64,000 nucleotides of DNA from an uncultured Alphaproteobacteria bacterium (GTDB taxonomy: Bacteria > Pseudomonadota > Alphaproteobacteria > RF32 > CAG-239), in the NCBI GenBank assembly GCA_949493535.1, contig CASZWJ010000006.1:18666-82665 (forward strand), in the 5' to 3' direction. Shown here one piece after another: positions 18,309-26,998 of the stretch; position 1 is the stretch's first letter, and the number at the start of each line of letters is the position of its first letter. A model generated the notes under the pieces. It was not told the origin of the DNA. It saw only the letters and a program-made list of their open reading frames with translations, and ran no database searches. A program made the translations under genes and the position numbers.

Positions 18309-20021
18309 TTAGAAGTAAGCCTTTATCTCAATATATGGTTTGATGCCGATTTTAACCAATGTATCGGCAATATATCGGTGAATATCGCTCCAAGCGGAAT
18401 ATTTATCAATAAAAGATTTTGCTTTATCAGGAGATTTTGACAACTGGACTTCAATTGTTTCTTCCAATATCTTGTTCATGACTTTCGGCAGCTTCTCAAA
18501 ATCTATTTCAAGCTTATTATCGGCATTGAACGAAATAGCGCCATGTTCAAGCAGGTAGTTGAAATGTATCAGGTCTCCGACACGATGCGGCTGAATCAAC
18601 TGCGGACGCGATTTTAGGAACATGCGGATAATCCATGTCGTGTAAACTTCTTTTAACGTGCGTTCGTCAATAATTCCGGCTTTGACATATTCGGGCATCA
18701 TGGCGATAGAAACGACATCGGCTTTGTTTTCTTCAATTGTATGTTTATAAAGGCCGAGCGAGTTTTTGAAACTGCTGTCAGGCCCCAAGGAATGTCCGTT
18801 TTCATGGCCGATGACGAAAATATGGTCGGCTTCAGGGTTGTAATATTGGTGCAAAGACGGAGAGACCAAAGCTTCCAGCTTCTTTTTTACAGCATCTTTA
18901 TCTTGGCTCATCCTTACCTGACGATGATAAACATTGCGCCGGCCGCCGCCGGTTTTTATTGCCAGTTTATCATCATTCGGCAAATTCTGCGCCGTGGTAA
19001 TCGCGCCGCGGCACTGGGCATAATCGCCGGTCAGCGCCATTAAATCAACATCGACCATGGTTTGTTTGAGTTCGCCGCCGCCGACAACATTCTGCGCATA
19101 TTTATCGGAATGAGGCATTAATTTTGCCAGATGTTTCATTTGTTCTTTGAACGTAAGCAGCAAATCCGTGCCTTTTTTATTAACAACACCAACGCGGATT
19201 CCGAGCATATCCTTGGAATTGACCTCTATTCCCAAATCATCCAGCATTGCTTTTAATTCCGGATTTTCGCAGATTGTCGGCGTCATCTCGTCATCATAAT
19301 TTTCACGGCCGATTGTAAATTCAAGCGGAGAATCCTGCAAAACGGCCCAATGCTTGTCGGCAAGCATATCCATATCTTCATTATTCTGTATCAGTGCCTG
19401 AGCCTGCCAGCCCAAGAAATCTTTAAAGGCGGCATCTTGCGTGTAATGAGCGGCCACTTCCAATTCATTGGCTATTGCCGAGAACTCTTTGGCAAAATAT
19501 TCGGTATAATCTACAGCTTTTAATTCATCTCCGGAACGGCGCACCATTGTCCGCCCGCTCAGAATCTTTTTAACTTCTACCTTCTTGCCTTTTTCCAGCA
19601 TTTTTTTGATAATCTTGTGAAATTCGCCAACACTTAAATCCGACGGATAAAAATTGCGGCCGGGAAAAATTTTAACGCCTTTGAAAATTTCAATCGGTTC
19701 CGCATCCAAGCCGTTTAATCCGGCAACTCCGTTAAACGTATTGAAAATGCGCAAGGCCTTAGCCGCATGGCTGCTGGTTTTGGCGGCATCTTCCAAACCG
19801 GCTTTCAGCATTCTGTTTAACGGATGATCCTGTTCCAAAGATACATCATTCATAATATTTGCCGCAGCAACCAAATGAGCCAGTGCTTTTTTCTCGTTTT
19901 CCGGCAGATTTTTATAACCATCAAATTCAGGCGTGATTAATTCAATATTCCGCAATTGGCGGCTGATCATATCATCAAGTTTTTCCTCTGTGAGGTTTAA
20001 TTCATATCCGTTAATTTTCAT
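18309..20021 (-). CDS. Dipeptidyl-peptidase III-like (M49) zinc metallopeptidase
   Basis: 570 residues, cytoplasmic (no signal). The zinc site is HENGH in FVIGHENGHSLGP, followed some 28 residues later by EENKADVVS, corresponding to the HExxGH and EECRAE motifs of dipeptidyl-peptidase III. Here the first motif has the ordinary HExxH spacing seen in divergent bacterial members. The ATG overlaps the end of the MEMO/AMMECR1 gene by 11 bases and has GGAG upstream. It probably trims small peptides. The family call rests on the motif pair and overall length. Confidence 0.7.
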   Translation of the reverse strand: MKINGYELNLTEEKLDDMISRQLRNIELITPEFDGYKNLPENEKKALAHLVAAANIMNDVSLEQDHPLNRMLKAGLEDAAKTSSHAAKALRIFNTFNGVAGLNGLDAEPIEIFKGVKIFPGRNFYPSDLSVGEFHKIIKKMLEKGKKVEVKKILSGRTMVRRSGDELKAVDYTEYFAKEFSAIANELEVAAHYTQDAAFKDFLGWQAQALIQNNEDMDMLADKHWAVLQDSPLEFTIGRENYDDEMTPTICENPELKAMLDDLGIEVNSKDMLGIRVGVVNKKGTDLLLTFKEQMKHLAKLMPHSDKYAQNVVGGGELKQTMVDVDLMALTGDYAQCRGAITTAQNLPNDDKLAIKTGGGRRNVYHRQVRMSQDKDAVKKKLEALVSPSLHQYYNPEADHIFVIGHENGHSLGPDSSFKNSLGLYKHTIEENKADVVSIAMMPEYVKAGIIDERTLKEVYTTWIIRMFLKSRPQLIQPHRVGDLIHFNYLLEHGAISFNADNKLEIDFEKLPKVMNKILEETIEVQLSKSPDKAKSFIDKYSAWSDIHRYIADTLVKIGIKPYIEIKAYF

Positions 20022-21591
20022 CTTTGCTAATCTCCACTACTCTGAAACGATAAACTTTTATGCGGTTTGACCAATAAGACGGGCTCATACCTGCTTTAAT
20101 TTTTAAATTGTTTAGAAAGGCCTGCGGATCGGGAAGCTGTTTCCAGACTGCCGGCAAAAACACTCCCTGACGGTTGCCGTCCCGCAAAATGACTCCGTCA
20201 ACGCCTTTAACCAACTGCGACACCAAGTCTTCTTCACTTTTGTAGTTTACAGCCTCAAAACCGGTCAGCAGCGAAATTGATATTTTTATTTTGCCCAGTT
20301 CTTCAGGTTTGACCGGAGAAAAACGGCTGTCTTCCATTGCCGCGGCATAGGCATTTTGCGCAACATTGTCAGCAACGGCCTGCGCCGGCAGCAATGAACC
20401 TATGCAGCCGCGCAACTCTCCATCTTTTTCCAAAGTAACAAATGTGGCGCCTTTGTTAAACAGAATATCAGGATAATCATCCCTTGACGGTTTGAAACGG
20501 CGTTTATGCAAAACGGCTTCATCTAATGAAATTTGAGCAATTTTAAATAAATCTTTGCCGTATTTTTCAGCAAAAGCATTTATATTTTCAACTTCCTGCT
20601 CCAAAACCGTTTTGCTGTCGGCATCTTTCTTATTTTCATCTTCGCCAAACAACCATGACGCATAACCGACAACCGAAGATTTGTCTCCGGTTACATCACC
20701 GGAATTAACCATATCCAGCAATTTCGGCAACATGCGGTTTTGTTGCGCCAGAATGATTGCCGTATTTATTCCCGCTGCGCCGCAAGACATATGGTTTTCT
20801 ACCACGGGAAGCTTGCTTCCGACCAAAGCGCCGGTCTGTCCGTCAAGATTTTGGGCATCTTCGTAAGCATAGTAATGCGACAAATCGGCAGAAACGACGA
20901 GAAGCGTATTTTCAGATTTCAAATAAGGTTCCAAAGCCCGAGCTATTTCAGCCGGATCGGCATTGCCATAAACAATCGGCACAATTGCGAAATCTTTTAA
21001 TACCTTTTGCAAAAACGGCAGTTGCACTTCCAAAGAATGTTCTTTGGCATGAGCGGCGTTGTTATAGCCAAATCCGGGCAACGCTGCCAATTTGGCACTT
21101 ATTTCCTTGTTAACAGGAACTTGCCCTAACGGCGTTTCAAAGGAATCGTCTTTGCTTAAGGCGGCTCCTTTAATACCGACATAATGCGACGGCCCTAAAA
21201 GAATGACATTGTGAATTTTATTTTTCCAGAGTTGTAATTCGGCATAAGCCTTGGCCGCCGTCTGCGCGGAATATTTATAACCGGCATGCGGCACGATTAA
21301 TATTTTCGGCTGAACACCGGAAGATGCGGAAACCGCATTCAGATATTTGCCGACAGCAGAATCCAGTTCACCGGAAGAGGCCGGATAAAACACTCCGGCA
21401 ACCGCATGCGGCCGAAATTTGTCCATACCGTCATCCTTTACCGTATAGTTGTTAATGCGTTCCGGATTGGAAGATATATGTTTGCTGAAATGGCAGTAAT
21501 TTATTACCAGCAAAGCCCCCAACAGTAAAACGGTCAGAACAATCTTCACTATCCGGCTATGTTCACCAGCGTTGTCTTCTTCTTTTTTCAT
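20011..21591 (-). CDS. Membrane-anchored MEMO-AMMECR1 fusion protein
   Basis: 526 residues. One N-terminal membrane segment (about 15-33) precedes a MEMO/AmmeMemoRadiSam-B domain (about 55-315; RPHAVAGVFYPASS, IVPHAGYKYSAQTAAKAY, GPSHYVGIKGAAL, HSLEVQLPFLQ) and an AMMECR1/AmmeMemoRadiSam-A domain (about 340-520; GATFVTLEKDGELRGCIGSL). In many bacteria these two partners are separate or joined to a radical SAM protein; no radical SAM gene is in the window. MEMO domains resemble extradiol dioxygenases with metal-binding His. The biochemical role is unknown. It is coupled to the M49-like peptidase. Confidence 0.88.
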   Translation of the reverse strand: MKKEEDNAGEHSRIVKIVLTVLLLGALLVINYCHFSKHISSNPERINNYTVKDDGMDKFRPHAVAGVFYPASSGELDSAVGKYLNAVSASSGVQPKILIVPHAGYKYSAQTAAKAYAELQLWKNKIHNVILLGPSHYVGIKGAALSKDDSFETPLGQVPVNKEISAKLAALPGFGYNNAAHAKEHSLEVQLPFLQKVLKDFAIVPIVYGNADPAEIARALEPYLKSENTLLVVSADLSHYYAYEDAQNLDGQTGALVGSKLPVVENHMSCGAAGINTAIILAQQNRMLPKLLDMVNSGDVTGDKSSVVGYASWLFGEDENKKDADSKTVLEQEVENINAFAEKYGKDLFKIAQISLDEAVLHKRRFKPSRDDYPDILFNKGATFVTLEKDGELRGCIGSLLPAQAVADNVAQNAYAAAMEDSRFSPVKPEELGKIKISISLLTGFEAVNYKSEEDLVSQLVKGVDGVILRDGNRQGVFLPAVWKQLPDPQAFLNNLKIKAGMSPSYWSNRIKVYRFRVVEISKDEN

Positions 21592-21657
21592 CAGCCGACT
21601 TCCTCAAAAAATATTATGCCTGCAATTTTACAACAGACAACTTAAATTTTCACTAAA

Positions 21658-22326
21658 TTAAGCAATTGTTTTTAAATAATTCAGGAAATCGGTAAAATCG
21701 GCAAAATACACTATTTTTTCATTTAAACTGAGCTCGTCATTCCAAATAGGCTTGCCGATGCGTATCGGTCTGGCACAAGCGCTTATTGCGCAATTGCTGT
21801 CCATATCGCTATCGCCGATGACCCAGACTTTTTCAGGGCTGAAATCTTCTTTATCCAGCAAACCAGACAGTGCATACCAAGCCTGCTCCGGATACGGCTT
21901 GTCGCGCGGCGCTTCGTGTCCGGCAATGATGCGGGTGAAAATCCGCGGGTCAAACAACAGAGGCATCTCAAATTCCAAAAGCCGGCGGTCTTTATTGGTC
22001 ATGACAATTATGGGAATCGCTCTGTCGGAAAAAAAAGACAACGTCTCTTTTACATTGGGAAAAGTCGAGAGCATGGATGCAACTTTTTCTTTGTATAGGA
22101 CGGCATATCGTTCATAAGCTTCTTCGGCAGCAGCGGCGCCAAAAATATTCGGAAAATTATCCCTGAAAGACAGATCTTTATCATAATTGCGGCATTCGCT
22201 CATCGGCGGGCGGTTATATTCGGCCAAAACCTGTTCCACTACCGCTACCAATGCGGTGCGGGTTTCAGCCAATGTATTGTCCCAATCAAACAGGACATAC
22301 TGCAATTTTGACAAATCAAGCTTCAT
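21658..22326 (-). CDS. HAD-family phosphatase
   Basis: 222 residues from the ATG at 22324-22326 with GGAGATAAAA directly upstream; a GTG four codons earlier would contain this ribosome site. HAD motif I is FDWDNTLAE, motif II is VMTNKD, motif III the Lys in RDKPYP, and motif IV VIGDSDMDSNCA. It resembles phosphoglycolate-phosphatase-like members; the substrate is not determined. Confidence 0.88.
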   Translation of the reverse strand: MKLDLSKLQYVLFDWDNTLAETRTALVAVVEQVLAEYNRPPMSECRNYDKDLSFRDNFPNIFGAAAAEEAYERYAVLYKEKVASMLSTFPNVKETLSFFSDRAIPIIVMTNKDRRLLEFEMPLLFDPRIFTRIIAGHEAPRDKPYPEQAWYALSGLLDKEDFSPEKVWVIGDSDMDSNCAISACARPIRIGKPIWNDELSLNEKIVYFADFTDFLNYLKTIA

Positions 22327-22383
22327 TTTTATCTCCACTTAAAAGATAGTCCGTTTTTTGCAAAAAGCAAGCAAGCCCTATAT

Positions 22384-22410
22384 AAAAAGCCCCGATTAAC
22401 AGGGCTTTTT
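22384..22410 (-). terminator. Intrinsic terminator after serS
   Basis: AAAAAGCCC-N9-GGGCTTTTT, 5 bases downstream of the serS stop on the minus strand. Confidence 0.8.
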
Positions 22411-22414
22411 ATTC

Positions 22415-23701
22415 TTAAGCGTTTTTGCCGATTTTGGCAACGCCCCCCATATAAGGGCGGAGCTTTTCGGGAATATTGACCGTTCCGTCGGCATTCTGGT
22501 GGTTTTCAATGAACGGAACCAGCGCACGCGGGGTGGCAATACCGGTATTGTTCAGCGTATGGACGTATTTGACCTTGCCGTCGGCATTGTCGCGATAACG
22601 CAGATTTGTACGGCGTGCCTGCCATTCCGTGATATTGGAGCAAGAGTGGGTCTCGCGGTAGCAGTTTTGAGACGGCACCCAGGCTTCCAAATCATACTGG
22701 CGGTATTTTGGGGCGCCCATGTCGCCGGTACAGACTTCCAAAACCTGATACGGCAATTCTAAATCCTGCAAGACTTCTTCCGAAATCTGCAAGAGTTTTT
22801 GGTGCCATTTCTCACTTTCGGCAATGTCATTTTTGCAAATGACAAACTGTTCCGTTTTCATAAACTGGTGGACACGGACCAAACCTCTGGTATCTTTGCC
22901 GGCAGCTCCTGCTTCGCGGCGGAAGCACGGAGAAAAACCCGCATATAAAATCGGCAGTTCGGCTTCATTCAAAATTTCATCGGCGCGCAGAGAGTTTAAA
23001 ATCAGCTCCGCGGTGCCCGACAAATAAATGTCATCTGCCGGCATATAATAAATTTCATCTCTGGAGAAAGGCAGATAACCTTGGCCGTACAACGGTTTTT
23101 CCTTGGAAATCGACGGTACGGTAATGACTGTAAAACCATGGCTGCGCAACTTGTCCAAAACCAGCATGTGCATTGCCAGTTCAAGCTTTGCCAAATCATT
23201 TTTGATTGCATAGGTGCGCGAGCCGGAAACTTTGGCAATGCGTTCCATTTCTGACCAATCGTTAATTTCCATTAACTCAATATGGTCTTTGGGCTCAAAG
23301 TCAAATTTTGCCGGTTCACCGACTTTGCGGCGGACAATATTTTCGGAATCATCTTTGCCGACCGGACTTTCGGGGCTCGGCATGTTCGGCATGCGCAGCA
23401 TGATATTGTCAAACTTTTCCTGCTCTGCCGCCAATTTTTCCTGTTCGGCCTTTAACTCTTCACCCAGAGCCTTGCTTTTGGCTATGATTGACGGGCGCTC
23501 TTCTGCCGAAGCGGATTTGATCGAATTGCTGAGTTTGTTTTTTTCTTCGGACAAAGACTGGGATGATGTTTTTAACTTGTTAATATCCTTATGCAATGCT
23601 ATTAAAGCATCAATATCTATCACATCTGCGGTATAGCCTTTTTTAGCCAGGCCTTCTTTAATTATGTCGGGATTTTCGACAATATATTTTATATCCAACA
23701 T
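22415..23701 (-). CDS. serS: Seryl-tRNA synthetase
   Basis: 428 residues. An N-terminal coiled-coil arm (about 30-105, Lys/Glu-rich) is followed by a class II catalytic core with motif 2 FSPCFRREAGAAGKDTRGL and motif 3 NNTGIATPRALVPFIENHQ. It charges tRNA-Ser (and tRNA-Sec where present). It is divergent from trpS with about 190 bases between them. Confidence 0.97.
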   Translation of the reverse strand: MLDIKYIVENPDIIKEGLAKKGYTADVIDIDALIALHKDINKLKTSSQSLSEEKNKLSNSIKSASAEERPSIIAKSKALGEELKAEQEKLAAEQEKFDNIMLRMPNMPSPESPVGKDDSENIVRRKVGEPAKFDFEPKDHIELMEINDWSEMERIAKVSGSRTYAIKNDLAKLELAMHMLVLDKLRSHGFTVITVPSISKEKPLYGQGYLPFSRDEIYYMPADDIYLSGTAELILNSLRADEILNEAELPILYAGFSPCFRREAGAAGKDTRGLVRVHQFMKTEQFVICKNDIAESEKWHQKLLQISEEVLQDLELPYQVLEVCTGDMGAPKYRQYDLEAWVPSQNCYRETHSCSNITEWQARRTNLRYRDNADGKVKYVHTLNNTGIATPRALVPFIENHQNADGTVNIPEKLRPYMGGVAKIGKNA

Positions 23702-23893
23702 CTTTATTTGTCCTAAATTGTAAATTAATTACTGTTTTCAACTCATGCAGAATACCAATTTTTTAAATAAAAACAACAGAAAATTAAGATTTATAATCTT
23801 TTGACATTTATTTTCCGGCTTTGGTTTTTTATTGATTTTCAACCGGCATTGTATTAGCTTTGGAAAAAACGATTTAAATAAGGATAAAAATAA

Positions 23894-24910
23894 ATGTTTG
23901 AAGGAAAAACAATCTTAACCGGCGTTAAACCGACCGGCAAGCCCCATTTGGGCAATTACCTCGGTGCAATCAAACCCGCAATCAAACTCGGGCATGATGC
24001 TTTGGCCCAAGGCGGCAAGCATTATATGTTTATTGCCGATTACCATGCAATCAACGCCGAAAAAGACCCCGCCGTTTTGAACCAGATGATGAAAGAGATT
24101 GCCTGCATTTATCTGGCCTGCGGCCTTGATGCGTCAAAATCTTATTTTTACCGCCAGTCCGACATTCCCGAGATTCCGGAAATCACCACGATTTTATATG
24201 CCTACACCCCCAAAGGCTTCATGAACAAGGCGCATGCTTACAAAGCCGCCGTTGACCGTAACCGCGAAGCAGGCAAACCCGATGATGACGGCATTAATAT
24301 GGGATTATACACCTACCCGACTTTAATGGCCGCAGATATCCTGACTTATGATTCCGATATTGTTCCGGTTGGCAAAGACCAGGTTCAGCATGTGGAAATC
24401 GCCCGCGATATTGCCGGCGCCATTAATGCCCATTACGGCAAAGAACTTTTGAAGCAGCCGACTTACCGTTTTGATGAAAATGTGGCCGTTGTTGCCGGTA
24501 TTGACGGGCGCAAAATGAGCAAGTCTTACGGCAATGTTATCCCCTTGTTTGAAGATGACAAGACAATCAAAAAAGCCATTTTTTCAATCAAAACGGACTC
24601 CCGCCCAATGGAAGAGCCCAAAAACCCTGATGAAATTCTGGTTTATGAAATTTATAAATCAATTGCCACTCCGGAACAACTTAAAGAAATGGGCGACGGC
24701 CTGCGCGAAGGCAAGCTCGGTTACGGACATATTAAAAATATGCTTTTAGATGCCGTCGTTAATGAAATAAAAGAAGCCAGAGAAAAATATAACTATTATA
24801 TGTCTCATTTTGATGAAGTGGAAAATATGCTCCAGGAAGGTGCCGCCAAAGCGCGTCCGGCAGCTCAAGCCACATTAAAACGTTTGAAAGACGCTGTCTT
24901 CGGGAAATAA
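23894..24910 (+). CDS. trpS: Tryptophanyl-tRNA synthetase
   Basis: 338 residues, class I synthetase. The HIGH-type motif appears as KPHLGNYLGAI and the KMSKS motif as KMSKSYGNVI. An AAGGATAAAAATA sequence supplies the ribosome site. The gene is monocistronic with a strong terminator. No leader peptide or T-box-like element was seen in the 190 bases upstream. Confidence 0.97.
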   Translation: MFEGKTILTGVKPTGKPHLGNYLGAIKPAIKLGHDALAQGGKHYMFIADYHAINAEKDPAVLNQMMKEIACIYLACGLDASKSYFYRQSDIPEIPEITTILYAYTPKGFMNKAHAYKAAVDRNREAGKPDDDGINMGLYTYPTLMAADILTYDSDIVPVGKDQVQHVEIARDIAGAINAHYGKELLKQPTYRFDENVAVVAGIDGRKMSKSYGNVIPLFEDDKTIKKAIFSIKTDSRPMEEPKNPDEILVYEIYKSIATPEQLKEMGDGLREGKLGYGHIKNMLLDAVVNEIKEAREKYNYYMSHFDEVENMLQEGAAKARPAAQATLKRLKDAVFGK

Positions 24911-24942
24911 AAAAAACAGCCCCAATAAAGGGGCTGTTTTTT
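24911..24942. terminator. Bidirectional intrinsic terminator
   Basis: AAAAAACAGCCCC-AATAAA-GGGGCTGTTTTTT, between converging trpS and the META-type lipoprotein gene. Confidence 0.9.
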
Positions 24943-24943
24943 A

Positions 24944-25330
24944 TTATCTGGCAGCTCCGACATAACGGAAATCAAAAATGCGGTTATCTATTGTAACCAG
25001 CTGCAAACCGTCTGTTGTGGCAACAAAACCTTTCACCCTGACCAGAGCATTCAAAAAATCATTTTCAATACCGGCAAACTGGATATCCGGCGTGAGCTTG
25101 GTATTTTCAGTAACCGTCATTGTCAACTTCTCGCCATCAATATTATAAACGCCTTTGATATCATTAATACTCTTGATGTAAAATGTGTCATTATTTTTGA
25201 AGCCGAGATAGATAGGATAAAATTGTTCGCTGCCGTGAATCATAGCATATTCTTTGCCGGACAGCTCATTGGAAGCCAAACATCCGGTTAAACACAAAAG
25301 CGCCAAAAAAACTGCCATAATTTTTCTCAT
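24944..25330 (-). CDS. META/HslJ-like lipoprotein
   Basis: 128 residues from the ATG at 25328-25330, which has GGGGAG 7 bases upstream. The N-terminus MRKIMAVFLALLCLTGC is a lipoprotein signal with lipobox LTGC. The mature domain (LSGKEYAMIHG... VYNIDGEKLTMTV... LQLVTID) has the repeating beta pattern of META (DUF306) domains. It is presumably anchored to a membrane facing the periplasm. Family assignment is by pattern only. Confidence 0.75.
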   Translation of the reverse strand: MRKIMAVFLALLCLTGCLASNELSGKEYAMIHGSEQFYPIYLGFKNNDTFYIKSINDIKGVYNIDGEKLTMTVTENTKLTPDIQFAGIENDFLNALVRVKGFVATTDGLQLVTIDNRIFDFRYVGAAR

Positions 25331-25545
25331 AATAAATCTCCCCAACAAAAAATTTGCCTTTTTGTATATATACGGGCAATAAAAAAATGTAACATAAGTT
25401 TAATATACCATACTTAAGCGCTTCTGAATATATAACTAAAGGCATAATGAGAAGCAATAAATATACAAAAGAGAAAAAATCAACAAAAATGTAAAATTGT
25501 GCTTGATTTTTATTTTAAGAATATGTATGTTCACTTTCAGTTGTC

Positions 25546-25620
25546 GCCGCTGTAGCTCAGTGGTAGAGCACGTCATTGGTAATGACGGGGTCGCAAGTCC
25601 GATTCTTGCCAGCGGCACCA
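25546..25620 (+). tRNA. tRNA-Thr (anticodon GGT)
   Basis: 75 bases with encoded CCA. Acceptor stem GCCGCTG pairs with CAGCGGC, the D-arm is GCTC/GAGC, the anticodon stem CGTCA/TGACG encloses loop TTGGTAA with anticodon GGT at 25578-25580, and the discriminator is A. The T-arm contains AGTCCGAT (25596-25603), the 8-mer that recurs through the island downstream. The 3' end and following terminator are repeated at 29081-29119. Confidence 0.97.
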
Positions 25621-25653
25621 TTTGTTAAAAAGCACCTTTCGAGGTGCTTTTTT
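25615..25653 (+). repeat. Left copy of 39-bp direct repeat (tRNA-Thr 3' end plus terminator), attL-like
   Basis: The 39 bases starting at the last six bases of tRNA-Thr (GCACCA) and running through the terminator hairpin are identical to 29081-29119, apart from one extra T at the end of this copy's T-run. Direct repetition of a tRNA 3' end is the usual mark of an integrated element. Confidence 0.85.
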
Positions 25654-25654
25654 T
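25627..25654 (+). terminator. Terminator of tRNA-Thr
   Basis: AAAAAGCACCT-TTCG-AGGTGCTTTTTTT, a stable UUCG-type tetraloop hairpin 6 bases after CCA. Confidence 0.9.
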
Positions 25655-25679
25655 GTTATGTAAATCAAGGCTTTCAGCT

Positions 25680-25727
25680 AGTCCGATTTTGTTTGTTTTT
25701 TTAATAGCATTTTTAAATTATCGGACT
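25680..25727. repeat. Inverted-repeat element IR1 (AGTCCGAT-N32-ATCGGACT)
   Basis: Perfect 8-bp arms separated by 32 bases, beginning 25 bases after the tRNA-Thr terminator. The same element occurs at 28107-28158 and 29145-29196. The arm equals the T-arm 8-mer of the adjacent tRNA-Thr. Probably a recombination site or relic. Confidence 0.75.
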
Positions 25728-25794
25728 TTTGGGAAAAATCATAGTAAATTAATTAGGATAATAAAAAATTATATTTTATCCTCCGAACTATTAT

Positions 25795-25821
25795 TTGACA
25801 TTAAATTCGTTGCTTTATAAT
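25795..25821 (+). promoter_or_regulatory. Candidate promoter of the HNH gene
   Basis: TTGACA (25795-25800) and TATAAT (25816-25821); both boxes are perfect but the spacer is only 15 bases. A second TATAAT at 25823-25828 gives 22. An AGGA ribosome site lies before the ATG at 25859. Confidence 0.5.
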
Positions 25822-25858
25822 ATATAATATTGGGAATTGATATTATGAGGAATTCTAT

Positions 25859-26902
25859 ATGAGCAGAAAGATGAAATCTAAAGATATAGAAGCACTAATT
25901 TATTTAGCAATTATTGCCTCCCCGATATATGGCATATATTTACTATTTCACAACTATGGTGATATGATTGGATATAGTATTGTATTTCTACTTATTTGTG
26001 TTTCTTTAGTTTATATCTTAATCTTTATCTTTGAGTATTTCTATTATAAAAGTGAGAAGTTTTTAGCAATTAAAAGTAGCATCAAAGAAAATATCCTGAA
26101 ATGTAATGAACTTAATGCCCATATAGAGGAATTAAAACAAGTTTCGTTAGCCCCAAACACTGTAGATTATGGTATTGCGAATTATAATGATAATAGCAAA
26201 TATAAATACCAAAGAAAAGAATTAGAAAAAATCAAATCAAATCCTAATGTATATAATTGCTCGCTTTCTATCTGTAAAGGAGCTCAAGAACAACCGTTTA
26301 AGTACTTATGTAAATATTTTAATATAAAAGCTGATGAAGATACATTATCTGATGTAGAAAATATATTTAATGATTTTTCCGCAGCTGAACAAGGTAAAAT
26401 TTTATTAAAAAAAGAAAGAACTGATATTTTAGATAGTATACAAAATAAACTGCCTAGTTTTCTTTTGGAATTCCGTCAAAAAAAATTAATTAAAAAACTA
26501 GGGTTTGATGATGTAGATTTTAATGACTATTACTTTCCTAAATATACATTTAATTATGTTAGTGCTGGTGGAAATAGTTCAATGTCTTGTGATGTATTAT
26601 TAGACCTCGAAAATTTAGAAAAACTTATATTATATTTATCTAATATTATTAAATTCAAAAAAAGTATTGCCGGTCAAAGAATGTTAATGACATCATCTTT
26701 ACGAGAAAAAATAAAAAAAAGAGATAAATATAAATGTAAGCATTGTAGTATTTCAATAGAACAAGAACCAAATCTACTCTTAGAAATAGATCATATCGTT
26801 CCCCTATCAAAAGGAGGAATTACATCCGAAGATAATTTACAAACACTTTGTTGGAGATGTAATAGAAAAAAGGGAAATAAAATTTTAAGTAATGAAAACT
26901 AA
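25859..26902 (+). CDS. Membrane-anchored HNH endonuclease
   Basis: 347 residues. Two N-terminal membrane segments (about 11-30 and 36-58), then a helical, probably coiled-coil linker and unknown middle domain (about 60-270), then a C-terminal HNH nuclease (about 283-340): RDKYKCKHCS and LCWRCN supply the zinc-binding CxxC pairs, and EIDHIVPLSKGG...DNLQTL the catalytic His and Asn. It is clearly AT-richer than neighbouring core genes. Membrane anchoring suggests action on incoming DNA, as in some defence nucleases; this is inference. First gene of the tRNA-Thr island, preceded by IR1. Confidence 0.85.
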   Translation: MSRKMKSKDIEALIYLAIIASPIYGIYLLFHNYGDMIGYSIVFLLICVSLVYILIFIFEYFYYKSEKFLAIKSSIKENILKCNELNAHIEELKQVSLAPNTVDYGIANYNDNSKYKYQRKELEKIKSNPNVYNCSLSICKGAQEQPFKYLCKYFNIKADEDTLSDVENIFNDFSAAEQGKILLKKERTDILDSIQNKLPSFLLEFRQKKLIKKLGFDDVDFNDYYFPKYTFNYVSAGGNSSMSCDVLLDLENLEKLILYLSNIIKFKKSIAGQRMLMTSSLREKIKKRDKYKCKHCSISIEQEPNLLLEIDHIVPLSKGGITSEDNLQTLCWRCNRKKGNKILSNEN

Positions 26903-26964
26903 TTTTTGTTTTCCTTCATGTTAATTTTACAACAAAGTTCCTTAAAATCCTCATGCAGTCCGAT
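26899..26964 (-). pseudogene. Cassette tail A: remnant of a minus-strand coding tail
   Basis: Reading the minus strand gives LHEDFKELCCKINMKENKN then stop. This matches the tails at 27929-28048 (NNYGDFKELSRKIELL), 28988-29086 (NYYEDFKGLSRKIEAL) and more weakly 30686-30786. It overlaps the end of the HNH gene by 4 bases. Its upstream side starts with AGTCCGAT (26957-26964, plus strand). It is a fragment with no start. Confidence 0.5.
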
Positions 26965-26998
26965 ACAAATGCAACCTCAAGACATTAATGACAAGAAG

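Noticed and set aside
23702..23893. Possible trp leader or attenuator before trpS
   Set aside because: TTGACA at 23801 has no properly spaced -10 box, and no Trp-rich leader peptide or alternative hairpins were found.
25436..25621. Minus-strand open frame antisense to tRNA-Thr
   Set aside because: It is the usual spurious frame created by reading a tRNA backwards.
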